DNA of 57,504 nucleotides, taken from positions 1-57,504 of the forward strand of contig DATFMR010000055.1 in the NCBI GenBank assembly GCA_035266865.1, read 5' to 3'. Positions within the stretch are counted from its first letter, which is position 1; each line of letters starts with the position of its first letter. A program made the translations under genes and the position numbers. Below are positions 18,700 through 26,350 of this stretch, in pieces. Below the pieces are notes generated by a model. It saw only the letters and a program-made list of their open reading frames with translations, was not told where the DNA came from and did no database searches. Origin of the DNA: JAKAGZ01 sp035266865. GTDB lineage: Bacteria; Bacteroidota; Ignavibacteria; Ignavibacteriales; Ignavibacteriaceae.

Positions 18700-18731
18700 T
18701 ACTTCCCCTCACATTTAATTTAAAATTCGAT

Positions 18732-19028
18732 TCAAACTTCTTTAGTCAGCTCTACAAATTTTTTATAAGGAATAGCTGTCAGACTTTCGGACATATAAGC
18801 ACCATTTAAAAGACTAATCATAGAAACTTTTGCAGCTGTCTCATCATCAGGTGCTTCGTAAATATCCAAAAAATCGTATTTCCCGAGTAAAGCAAAATGT
18901 TCCAGGAATTTTACATCAGGACATTTTTTCTTTACCTGGTAGAGCCAGTCACGTCCCATTTCTCCACGATTTTTTAACTGCTTCGTAACTTCAGGAGTTA
19001 ATTTGGTTAGTAAAATAAAAGTTTTCAT
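18732..19028 (-). CDS. GYD domain protein
   Basis: Small ferredoxin-fold-like GYD domain protein, 98 residues, unknown function. FILLTKLTPEVTKQL begins the domain; LLGKYDFLDIYEAPDDETAAKVS is its core, the G-K-Y-D here matching the G-Y-D the family is named for. I chose the ATG at 19028 because a GGGGG-rich ribosome site lies 7 to 11 bases upstream and the domain begins exactly there. The frame runs on upstream to 19151, but those 41 residues look random. Followed by the YbaK-type gene after 32 bp. Confidence 0.85.
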   Translation of the reverse strand: MKTFILLTKLTPEVTKQLKNRGEMGRDWLYQVKKKCPDVKFLEHFALLGKYDFLDIYEAPDDETAAKVSMISLLNGAYMSESLTAIPYKKFVELTKEV

Positions 19029-19205
19029 GGCTTGCCCCCGGTTTGTATGGCTAATTAAAAATTCCATACATCTTAAGCCAGAATTTTTGCAGGATTGGTT
19101 TAAGGTGACAATATTATATTGCCAATATATATTTACTGTCTTTAAAGTCAACTACAAGCAGAAAAGATCAAATTTATAGGATTTAAATTATTATAATTTA
19201 AATAG

Positions 19206-19811
19206 TTATGGCTTTTTATTTATTACCTTAAAATTGTAATTTTGAATTTCCACGCTGTTATTTTTCAAATATTTTTCAATTGAAGAATCATATGCGAAGA
19301 GGATAATAATGGTAATATCATCTTCAAATTTTTGTGAAATTAATGAAATAAATCCATTCTTAAAAGACCAGTAAAATGATGGTCCGAAAAAACTTCCAAA
19401 ATCATTTTCTTTTATCCAGGGATTTTCTTCAGTATAAAGTGGACCAGATCTGAATTCCGGTTTACCGTAATCATTAGTTAACCTTGCAAGAAGTGTTGTA
19501 AAATAATTATTAAATGAATCATCCGGTTTTATTATATATGAACCTTCAACCAGTTTATCATTTTTGAAAGTATAATCAATCCTGGTATCAATCCCAGCAA
19601 ATTCATCCTTGAATGAAAAAGTCTCTACACCAAAACCTAAAAATTTTTGAAGGTAATAAGCAGATTCAAGATCTTTTACTTTATCTGGAGAACTTTCCCA
19701 AGGTATATTTCTGAATTCCGGAATTACTTTAGTTGAATCAAGCGGGGATTTTGGAAATGTGGTTGAAAAGACAGAGGAAAGAATTATTATGTAAATAATT
19801 TTTACTTTCAT
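19206..19811 (-). CDS. Exported hypothetical protein, about 200 aa
   Basis: Signal peptide (KVKIIYIIILSSVFSTTFPKS) and a mature part of alternating strands, suggesting a periplasmic or surface protein. Readable segments are FRNIPWESSPDKVKDLE, DTRIDYTFKNDKLVEGSY and a C-terminal DDITIIILFAYDSS. The opening, in which a short step from a fixed start is compared against an observed value, recalls the many small Bacteroidota periplasmic proteins with an IPWG/S-type repeat, but I cannot name a family. ATG at 19811 is preferred; an in-frame GTG at 19820 is possible. It lies downstream of argF on the same strand. Confidence 0.7.
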   Translation of the reverse strand: MKVKIIYIIILSSVFSTTFPKSPLDSTKVIPEFRNIPWESSPDKVKDLESAYYLQKFLGFGVETFSFKDEFAGIDTRIDYTFKNDKLVEGSYIIKPDDSFNNYFTTLLARLTNDYGKPEFRSGPLYTEENPWIKENDFGSFFGPSFYWSFKNGFISLISQKFEDDITIIILFAYDSSIEKYLKNNSVEIQNYNFKVINKKP

Positions 19812-19824
19812 AATTATCACATGA

Positions 19825-19845
19825 GACCCAGCAAAAAGCTGAGTC
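19825..19845 (-). other. Stem-loop between argF and the exported-protein gene
   Basis: GACTCAGC, loop TTTTT, GCTGGGTC on the minus strand: an 8-bp stem with one G-U pair. It sits after argF and just before the next start. No U-tract follows, so an intrinsic terminator is doubtful; it could slow translation start or mark an RNA processing site. Confidence 0.35.
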
Positions 19846-19864
19846 CCATTTTAAATGTTTATTT

Positions 19865-20797
19865 TTACATTACTAGAGCCATAATTGCTTTTTGTACATG
19901 CAGCCTGTTTTCCGCTTCATCAAAAATTACTGAATTTGCAGAATCAGCAACTTCATTAACAACTTCGTCACCACGATGAGCAGGCAGACAATGCATAAAC
20001 AAGTAATCATCTTTAGCATTTTTAACTAATGTAGGATTAACCTGGAAGGAAGCAAATTTTGTTTTTCTTTCTGCCGATTCTTTTTCCTGTCCCATGCTTG
20101 CCCAAACATCCGTATAGACAATATCTGCATCTTTAACTGCATCAACCGGGTTATCTAAAATTTCAATTTTACTTCCCATATATTTAGCATTTTTTTCAGA
20201 ATTTTTAACTATTTCTGCATCGGGATTATAACCAGATGGAGAAGCTATCGAAATATTCATTCCAACTTTTGAACATCCATGTAAAAGACTGTGAGCCATA
20301 TTGTTTCCATCGCCAACATATGCAAGCTTTAATCCTTTCAATGTTCTTTTCTTTTCAAGAATTGTGAAAAGATCCGTCAAAACCTGGCAGGGATGCAGCA
20401 AATCAGTTAGTCCGTTTATTATCGGAATTGAGCCATATTTTACAAGATCAACCACGTCCTGGTGATCGAAAGTCCTGATCATTATCCCGCTTAAATATCT
20501 TGAAAGAACTTTTGCAGTATCAGCTATGCTTTCACTCTTTTTTAATTGCAGATCATTCTGATTGAAATAAAGTCCAATGCCACCAAGCTGATAAATTCCA
20601 ACTTCAAAAGAAATTCTCGTTCTTGTTGAAGGTTTTGAAAAAATCATCCCAAGTGTTTTTCCTTCAAGCACTTTGTGTGGCTCGCCTGTTAAGAGTTTTT
20701 GTTTCAGAGTTTTACTAACATCAAATATTTCATAAATCTCTTCAATAGTCAGATCATTAATTGATAACAAGCTTTTGCCTTTCATATTTACTGCCAT
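19865..20797 (-). CDS. argF: Ornithine carbamoyltransferase
   Basis: Interconverts ornithine + carbamoyl phosphate and citrulline + phosphate. The 310-residue protein has the carbamoyl-phosphate motif SKPSTRTRISFE, HPCQVLTDL, and the ornithine-side FMHCLPAHRGDEV. The HCLPAHRG context fits true ornithine carbamoyltransferase better than the N-acetyl- or N-succinylornithine enzymes seen in some Bacteroidetes. AAAGGAA precedes the ATG. It follows arcC by 11 bp, so the pair is cotranscribed. Beside carbamate kinase the reaction can run catabolically to give carbamoyl phosphate for ATP; it can equally serve arginine synthesis. Confidence 0.95.
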   Translation of the reverse strand: MAVNMKGKSLLSINDLTIEEIYEIFDVSKTLKQKLLTGEPHKVLEGKTLGMIFSKPSTRTRISFEVGIYQLGGIGLYFNQNDLQLKKSESIADTAKVLSRYLSGIMIRTFDHQDVVDLVKYGSIPIINGLTDLLHPCQVLTDLFTILEKKRTLKGLKLAYVGDGNNMAHSLLHGCSKVGMNISIASPSGYNPDAEIVKNSEKNAKYMGSKIEILDNPVDAVKDADIVYTDVWASMGQEKESAERKTKFASFQVNPTLVKNAKDDYLFMHCLPAHRGDEVVNEVADSANSVIFDEAENRLHVQKAIMALVM

Positions 20798-20808
20798 AAT
20801 TTTCCTTT

Positions 20809-21756
20809 TTAATTGTTTGAAATTATCCTGGTTCCACTTCCCGGATCGGAAAGTTTTGCAGAATCAGTAATAATAGTTTCCTTTCCCCCGTTCCTTATAA
20901 ATTCAATTGCGGCCCTCATTTTAGGAGCCATACTCCCTTCGCCAAATTCACCGGCATCAAGAAGTTTTTGAGCTTCATCCACATTTACCACATCAAGAGC
21001 TTTTTGATTTGGTTTATTAAAATTAATATAAACTTTTGAAACATCAGTAAGAATATAAAATAAATCTGCACCAATAGATGAAGCAAGCAATGACGAAGCA
21101 AGATCTTTATCAATCACAGCTTCAATGCCGCGGAATAAATTATCTTTATCTTTATAAACAGGCACTCCCCCACCTCCTGCTGTAATTACAATATTACCTT
21201 CGACAGCGAGATTTTGAATTATCTTATAGTTTATTATTTCAATTGGTTTTGGTGAAGCAACTACTCTCCGCCAACCTCTTTTCTGTGAATCCTCTTTAAA
21301 CATCCAGTTATTATTTCGGGACAACAGATCAGCTTCCTCTTTCATAAAAAATGCGCCAACTGGTTTTGTTGGTCTTTCAAAAGCTGGATCATTTTCATCA
21401 ACCAGTACTTCGGTTACCAAGGTTAAAACATTTTTCTTAATTTCATTTTCAGCCAGAACATTTTTCATTTCTCTTTCAATCATATAACCAATTCCACCCT
21501 GCGAATCAGCGACACAAATATCAAGAGGCATTTTGGGAATTTTATAAACGGAATAGCCAGCGTCATTTCTTAAAAAAATATTACCAACCTGTGGACCGTT
21601 TCCATGAGTGATGACTAAATTTATACCTTTATTTACCAAATCAACAAGGTTAATACAGCTGTTGTGTGTATTCCGATCCTGTTGTTGAATGGTCCCTATT
21701 TCATTTCCGCGAAGTAAAGCATTGCCTCCGAGAGCAACTACAGCAAGTTTGTTCAT
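20809..21756 (-). CDS. arcC: Carbamate kinase
   Basis: Makes ATP from carbamoyl phosphate and ADP, releasing ammonia and CO2. Amino-acid-kinase fold of 315 residues. Motifs: AVVALGGNALL at the N-terminus, THGNGPQVGNI, a PTKPVGAFF segment, ITAGGGGVPV, and the C-terminal GSMAPKMRAA. The ATG at 21756 matches the normal family N-terminus (AGGA four bases upstream). The frame stays open upstream and has an ATG at 21840 with an equally good ribosome site, which would add 28 residues through a terminator-like hairpin. argF follows by 11 bp. Confidence 0.94.
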   Translation of the reverse strand: MNKLAVVALGGNALLRGNEIGTIQQQDRNTHNSCINLVDLVNKGINLVITHGNGPQVGNIFLRNDAGYSVYKIPKMPLDICVADSQGGIGYMIEREMKNVLAENEIKKNVLTLVTEVLVDENDPAFERPTKPVGAFFMKEEADLLSRNNNWMFKEDSQKRGWRRVVASPKPIEIINYKIIQNLAVEGNIVITAGGGGVPVYKDKDNLFRGIEAVIDKDLASSLLASSIGADLFYILTDVSKVYINFNKPNQKALDVVNVDEAQKLLDAGEFGEGSMAPKMRAAIEFIRNGGKETIITDSAKLSDPGSGTRIISNN

Positions 21757-21803
21757 AAATTCCTGAATGTTTTTATTTAGGGTAATCCCCTTACACAACA
21801 AAC

Positions 21804-21828
21804 AAAAAACGGCTATATTTTTTAGCCG
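21804..21828 (-). terminator. Intrinsic terminator in the arcC leader (possible attenuator)
   Basis: On the minus strand: CGGCTA, 7-base A-rich loop, TAGCCG, then TTTTTT. This is a textbook short GC-rich stem plus U-tract. It lies 48 bases before the arcC ATG, and no gene lies upstream on this strand (the next one is divergent), so it can only act on transcripts heading into arcC-argF. It also falls inside an upstream in-frame ORF beginning at 21840 with its own ribosome site (AGGA at 21847-21850). Confidence 0.7.
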
Positions 21829-21994
21829 GTTAAAATTCATTACCTTTCCTGAAATTAAAATCTGATTTAATTTCTTATCCAAATTTAAGTACAAAACGAT
21901 TGAAAAAAAATGAATTCGAACTATTTTCGATCAGAATAGCTTAATTTATATTATTTTAATTAGAAACAACCTGGAAAAATCATAATATATTTTT

Positions 21995-22795
21995 ATGAGT
22001 AGAAAAAGACTTTTGATGTGTCCTCCTGATTATTTTGATATAGAATATTCAATTAATCAGTGGATGGACGTTAAAAATAAGGTAAATAAAGAGAAAGCAT
22101 TTGCTCAATATGAAGAACTGAAAACTTCATTTAAAAATGTAGGCGCAGAAGTTTATGAATTAACCCCGATTAAAAAATTACCTGATATGATCTATGCAAC
22201 TAATGCTGGTTATGCAGGGAATAATATTTTTATTAAAGCAAACTTTAAAGCAGAACAAAGAAAATACGAAGCAGATGAAGCTGAAAAATTTTTCAAGAGG
22301 AAAAATTATGATTTAGTTTACTTCCCGGAAAATATTACATTTGAGGGAGAAGGCGATTTGATCCGTTCAGATACAAAATTTTTCCTGGGTTATGGCAGTA
22401 GAACTGATTTGAAAGCTGCAGAATTTATAAGTAAAAAGATAGGAGAAAAAGTAATTCCTCTTGAACTGATTAATCCATATTTCTATCATCTCGATACCTG
22501 CTTTGGTCCAATCAATGATGAACTTGTTATAATTAATGAAAATGCTTTTTCAGAAATATCATTGAATAAGATTTATGATAATTTTAACAATGTAATTACC
22601 ACAAATAGTAATGATAACTCAGTACTTGGTTGCAACATTATAGTCATAGGGAAGAATGTTTTTATAGGGGAAGGGATATCAGAAGAACTAAAAGATAAAA
22701 TAATTAATTTTGGCTATTTTATTAACGAAATTGATATGAGTGAATTTCTAAAAGGCGGCGGCAGTATTAAATGTCTTACCCTGGAAATTTATTAA
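21995..22795 (+). CDS. Amidinotransferase-fold arginine hydrolase (DDAH / arginine dihydrolase-like)
   Basis: Guanidine-modifying enzyme of the DDAH/arginine deiminase superfamily, 266 residues. MCPPDYFDIEYSINQWM at the N-terminus is the family opening. Candidate catalytic residues are Glu118/Asp121 region (FEGEGD), His165 (YHLDTCF) and the nucleophile Cys260 (GGGSIKC). The spacing is close to cyanobacterial ArgZ/AgrE arginine dihydrolase, and Asn70 (TNAG) matches the Asn I recall as needed for the dihydrolase reaction (arginine to ornithine, ammonia and CO2). A DDAH or arginine deiminase activity remains possible. Divergent from arcC-argF, which suggests arginine use. Confidence 0.85.
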   Translation: MSRKRLLMCPPDYFDIEYSINQWMDVKNKVNKEKAFAQYEELKTSFKNVGAEVYELTPIKKLPDMIYATNAGYAGNNIFIKANFKAEQRKYEADEAEKFFKRKNYDLVYFPENITFEGEGDLIRSDTKFFLGYGSRTDLKAAEFISKKIGEKVIPLELINPYFYHLDTCFGPINDELVIINENAFSEISLNKIYDNFNNVITTNSNDNSVLGCNIIVIGKNVFIGEGISEELKDKIINFGYFINEIDMSEFLKGGGSIKCLTLEIY

Positions 22796-22807
22796 ATAAT
22801 CAATAAA

Positions 22808-23407
22808 ATGGTGAATGATAAATTAAATAAAAGTGACTGGCTGAAACCTGAAAATATGATCCGGTTATATGCGGCGGGTGCTTTTCCAATGGCTGATGAA
22901 GATACCGGGAAAATTAACTGGTATATGCCTGAGGTTCGTACTATCATTCCACTGAATAATTATAATTTCCCCCGTTCATTAAAAAAAGAAATTGAAAAAA
23001 GTAATTTTGAATTCAGATTTGATTTTGATTTTCTGCAAATTGTAAACGGGTGTGCCGATAGAGAAAATACCTGGATATCGGATGAACTAATTGCTGCTTA
23101 TTTAAAATTAAAAGAGCATGGATATGTTCATACGGTTGAAACCTGGAAAAACGGAAAATTAATTGGTGGTTTGTATGGAATATCTTACGGCGGAGCTTTC
23201 TTTGGAGAATCAATGTTTTCACGCGAGTCACAGGCATCAAAAGCTGCACTTATAAAATTACTTGAACACTTAAATCAAAAAAATTTTGTGGTTCTCGATG
23301 TCCAGTATATTACTTCGCACCTTGAGATGTTCGGTGCGATTGAAATTTCTTTTGACGAGTTCAATCGCCTTTTACAAGTTGCCTATTCAAGAGAATGCGT
23401 TTTTTAA
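22808..23407 (+). CDS. aat: Leucyl/phenylalanyl-tRNA-protein transferase
   Basis: Adds Leu or Phe from aminoacyl-tRNA to proteins with N-terminal Lys or Arg, marking them for ClpS/ClpAP degradation (N-end rule). 199 residues, slightly shorter than E. coli Aat. Diagnostic pieces: YAAGAFPMADE, INWYMPEVRTIIPL, TWISDELIAAY, HTVETWKNGKLIGGLYG, GESMFSRESQASK and a final LDVQYITSHLEMFG. It starts 12 bp after the arginine hydrolase and ends 1 bp before the convergent M24 peptidase, leaving no room for a terminator. Confidence 0.96.
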   Translation: MVNDKLNKSDWLKPENMIRLYAAGAFPMADEDTGKINWYMPEVRTIIPLNNYNFPRSLKKEIEKSNFEFRFDFDFLQIVNGCADRENTWISDELIAAYLKLKEHGYVHTVETWKNGKLIGGLYGISYGGAFFGESMFSRESQASKAALIKLLEHLNQKNFVVLDVQYITSHLEMFGAIEISFDEFNRLLQVAYSRECVF

Positions 23408-23408
23408 T

Positions 23409-24602
23409 CTAACCTTTAATTAAAATTAATTCCTTTTCCGGATCAGAAATAAACTCACATCCGTTTTTAGTAATTACAACTTCTTCTTCAAGAGTCGAAA
23501 CACCATAACCTTTAACCGGAAGTCTGGGTTCAATTGTATAAACCTGATTTTCTTCAACTTTCATAAATGGATTTTGTCCGTATCTCTCCCAGCGTGGCAA
23601 TAATCCGCAACCTCCGTCATGAACTTTTCGTCCAACCTGGTGACCGAGTCCGTGAGCATATTCTTCATAGCCGTTTTCCACAATGTAATTCCGAGCAATG
23701 TCATCCATATCACATCCAATAACTCCTGGTTTAAGCGCGTCGGCTACTTTCTGCACAACATCCCTGATAATTTCAAATCCTTTTTGAACTTCTGCCGGGG
23801 CTTTCTCCTCGCCTTCTTTTAAAACGTACCAGGTTCTTTGTAAATCAGAACAATAACCTTTGTACTTAATTCCAAAATCCATATTTACCATATGTCCTTT
23901 TTCTACTTTCCGGTCAGTAGAACCAGAATGCGGACCATGCGGATCAGGACCCGTAAAAACGGCCGGGCAGTGATCCTCTTCCCATGCAAGTTCAAATCCT
24001 TTGGATTTTGCCATCGCTTTTACAAAATTTCCAATTTCAATTTCACTTACTCCCGGACGAATAAACCCGGCAACCTGGTTAAAAATCATTAGTGTTTCAT
24101 TTACTGCTTCTTTCATAATTTGTAATTCGGTTGGAGATTTTCTCCCTTTTAATGCCGAGATAATTTCTTCAGCAGATACAAGACTATTCTCAAATCCTGT
24201 TCCTTTTAAATGTTCAACAAGATTTAAATACAGTCCATGTGAAAGTCCGTCAGCAAGCACAGAATTTTTTGAATAATTTATGGCTATTGATTTCGGGTTT
24301 TTCTTTTTTAAATATTCCTGCAAAGGTTCACGAACTGATTTCAAATAACCAATAACATTTTTGAACCCACTTTTACCTTCAAAATTTTCCTGTTCCATTG
24401 AGCCAACTATCGCTGTAGTGTCGCCATCTTTATTAATAATAAAAGCAGATTCCCATGTACTATTTTTTCCTAAAATTATTTCAATAACCGGATCAGTAAT
24501 AATTGAACTTTCCCTGAGAAAAGTCATCCATATGTCAATATTTTTTTCCTTTAGAATATCTACAGCCTGTTCTATTTTTTCATGCATAATTTTTTCGTTC
24601 AT
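23409..24602 (-). CDS. M24 family metallopeptidase (Xaa-Pro peptidase-like)
   Basis: Creatinase/aminopeptidase P-type protein of 397 residues. A creatinase-like N-terminal domain (1-165) precedes the pita-bread M24 domain. The five dinuclear metal ligands are visible: MDFGIKYKGYCSDLQRT (two Asp), GLGHQVG (His), IEPRLPV (Glu) and LEEEVVIT (Glu). Likely cleaves Xaa-Pro bonds in the cytoplasm. The start is set by GGGAGGA eight bases before the ATG. It is divergent from gdh1 with a 308-bp promoter region between. Confidence 0.93.
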   Translation of the reverse strand: MNEKIMHEKIEQAVDILKEKNIDIWMTFLRESSIITDPVIEIILGKNSTWESAFIINKDGDTTAIVGSMEQENFEGKSGFKNVIGYLKSVREPLQEYLKKKNPKSIAINYSKNSVLADGLSHGLYLNLVEHLKGTGFENSLVSAEEIISALKGRKSPTELQIMKEAVNETLMIFNQVAGFIRPGVSEIEIGNFVKAMAKSKGFELAWEEDHCPAVFTGPDPHGPHSGSTDRKVEKGHMVNMDFGIKYKGYCSDLQRTWYVLKEGEEKAPAEVQKGFEIIRDVVQKVADALKPGVIGCDMDDIARNYIVENGYEEYAHGLGHQVGRKVHDGGCGLLPRWERYGQNPFMKVEENQVYTIEPRLPVKGYGVSTLEEEVVITKNGCEFISDPEKELILIKG

Positions 24603-24910
24603 AAGAAATCCTCCCTAAAAGTTCAGCTAAATTTTAAAAGCTAAATCCAATCTATCAAATAATGCGAAAACTTACCATAAATTGAGATTTTTCCGTTACA
24701 ATTAATATAAAAACTCATAATCTGTTGTTAGTTTTTCATAAAAATTCACTAATTTTCATACAGTAATTACGGAGATTTTTGAATTTATCCCGGCGATTAA
24801 TTTCTCATGATTTATCATAAATTTTATTCCGCTAATAAAATATCACAGATCTCATCATTTAAAATAAGGGGAAATCACTTATAAAATCTTAATGTTAAGA
24901 GGTTATTATT
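24603..24910. other. Divergent promoter region between M24 peptidase and gdh1
   Basis: 308 bp with very high AT content and no credible ORF. It must carry the promoters for the minus-strand peptidase and the plus-strand gdh1. The only signals I can support are the two ribosome sites at its ends: GGGAGGA (minus) and AAGAGG at 24897-24902, eight bases before the gdh1 ATG. I see no clear -35/-10 pair or long inverted repeat. Confidence 0.5.
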
Positions 24911-26251
24911 ATGTCCGATTATACACAAAATCTGGTGGCAATGGTAAAAGCTCAAAACCAAAATGAACCGGAATTCCACCAGGCTGTTGAAGAAGTAGTT
25001 GAATCACTTGATCTTGTATTGGAAAGACATCCGGAATATAGATCATCAAAAATTTTAGAAAGAATGGTTGAACCTGAAAGGGTAATTATTTTCAGAGTTC
25101 CCTGGATGGATGACCAGGGAGAAATTCATATCAACCGCGGTTACAGAATTGAAATGAACAGTGCTATTGGTCCTTACAAAGGTGGTTTGAGATTTCACCC
25201 ATCTGTAACAATTGGCATTTTAAAATTTTTAGCTTTTGAACAAGTTTTTAAAAATAGTTTAACTACACTCCCAATGGGCGGAGGCAAAGGTGGATCTGAT
25301 TTTGATCCGAAAGGAAAAAGCGACAACGAAGTTATGAGATTCTGCCAGAGTTTTATGACAGAATTATTCAGGCACATCGGTCCAAATACAGACGTACCAG
25401 CCGGAGATATAGGCGTGGGCGGCAGAGAGATCGGTTATCTATTTGGACAATACAAAAGATTAAAAAATGAATTTACAGGTGTCCTCACAGGTAAAGGATT
25501 GAACTGGGGCGGTTCGTTAGTTAGACCTGAAGCAACCGGGTATGGTGCAGTTTATTTTGCACATGAAATGCTAAAGACGAAAGGTCACGATATTGAAGGA
25601 AAATTATTTGCTGTTTCAGGATTCGGTAATGTTGCCTGGGGTGCAGTTCAGAAAATTGCACAGCTTGGCGGAAAAGTTGTAACAATTTCAGGACCTGACG
25701 GATTTGTTTATGATAAAGACGGAATTTCAGGTGAAAAAATTGATTACATGTTAAAACTCCGCGCAAGCGCAAATGACCGTGTAAAAGATTATGCTGATAA
25801 ATTTAAAGTTGAATTTTTTGAAGGCAAAAAGCCATGGAGCATAAAGGTAGATGTTGCTATGCCTTGTGCCACTCAAAATGAAATAAACGGAGATGATGCT
25901 AAAGAACTTATAAAAAATGGTTGCATCTGCGTTTGCGAAGGCGCTAATATGCCAACAACAATTGAAGGGTATAAAGCTTTTACTGCTGCAAAAATTCTAT
26001 TTGCACCGGGCAAAGCATCCAATGCTGGTGGAGTAGCAACTTCTGGTCTTGAAATGTCACAGAACAGTATGCGTTTGCCATGGTCCAGGGAAGAAGTTGA
26101 CAAAAGATTACACGAAATTATGAAGAGAATTCACGATACCTGCGTAACTACAGCAGAAAAATATGGTACACCAGGTAACTATGTTAACGGAGCAAATATT
26201 GCCGGTTTCCTTAAAGTTGCTGATGCAATGCTGGACCAGGGACTTGTGTAA
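24911..26251 (+). CDS. gdhA: Glutamate dehydrogenase 1 (hexameric, Bacteroides-like)
   Basis: Interconverts glutamate with 2-oxoglutarate and ammonia using NAD(P). 446 residues, class I hexameric type. Substrate and catalytic residues are in the expected places: Lys90 (GPYKGGLRF), Lys114, catalytic Lys126 (PMGGGKGG) and Asp166 (PAGDIG). The Rossmann motif reads SGFGNVAWG, followed by TISGPDGFVYD, as in Bacteroides enzymes. Coenzyme choice cannot be settled by eye. First gene of the duplicated gdh/kinase-like module; a terminator-like stem-loop follows at 26291. Confidence 0.96.
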   Translation: MSDYTQNLVAMVKAQNQNEPEFHQAVEEVVESLDLVLERHPEYRSSKILERMVEPERVIIFRVPWMDDQGEIHINRGYRIEMNSAIGPYKGGLRFHPSVTIGILKFLAFEQVFKNSLTTLPMGGGKGGSDFDPKGKSDNEVMRFCQSFMTELFRHIGPNTDVPAGDIGVGGREIGYLFGQYKRLKNEFTGVLTGKGLNWGGSLVRPEATGYGAVYFAHEMLKTKGHDIEGKLFAVSGFGNVAWGAVQKIAQLGGKVVTISGPDGFVYDKDGISGEKIDYMLKLRASANDRVKDYADKFKVEFFEGKKPWSIKVDVAMPCATQNEINGDDAKELIKNGCICVCEGANMPTTIEGYKAFTAAKILFAPGKASNAGGVATSGLEMSQNSMRLPWSREEVDKRLHEIMKRIHDTCVTTAEKYGTPGNYVNGANIAGFLKVADAMLDQGLV

Positions 26252-26290
26252 TTTTTTATTAAGATCAATTTACTTTATCTTGTTTTTTGA

Positions 26291-26330
26291 AAAGCGAAAT
26301 TTCTTTAAATAGTTATTTCGCTTTATTTTT
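26291..26330 (+). terminator. Stem-loop with T-tract between gdh1 and the first kinase-like gene
   Basis: AAAGCGAAAT (26291-26300) and its exact complement ATTTCGCTTT (26315-26324) enclose a 14-base loop and are followed by ATTTTT. The next start codon is only 20 bases beyond. It should stop part of the gdh1 transcription and lower expression of the downstream gene. The second module has a comparable element. Confidence 0.75.
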
Positions 26331-26350
26331 CATTATACGGAAAGTTAGCA

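Noticed and set aside
19029..19151. 41-residue N-terminal extension of the GYD protein
   Set aside because: The GGGGG ribosome site directly before 19028 and the start of the domain fit the shorter form.
19181..19203. 10-bp inverted repeat (ATTTAAATTA / TAATTTAAAT) after the exported-protein gene
   Set aside because: Consists of A and T only, so it is weak as a terminator and likely by chance in this composition.
21757..21894. Full 46-residue N-terminal extension of carbamate kinase
   Set aside because: The family begins at the Met used (residue 47 of the long frame) and the upstream part spans a terminator hairpin. I kept only the 21840 start as an alternative.
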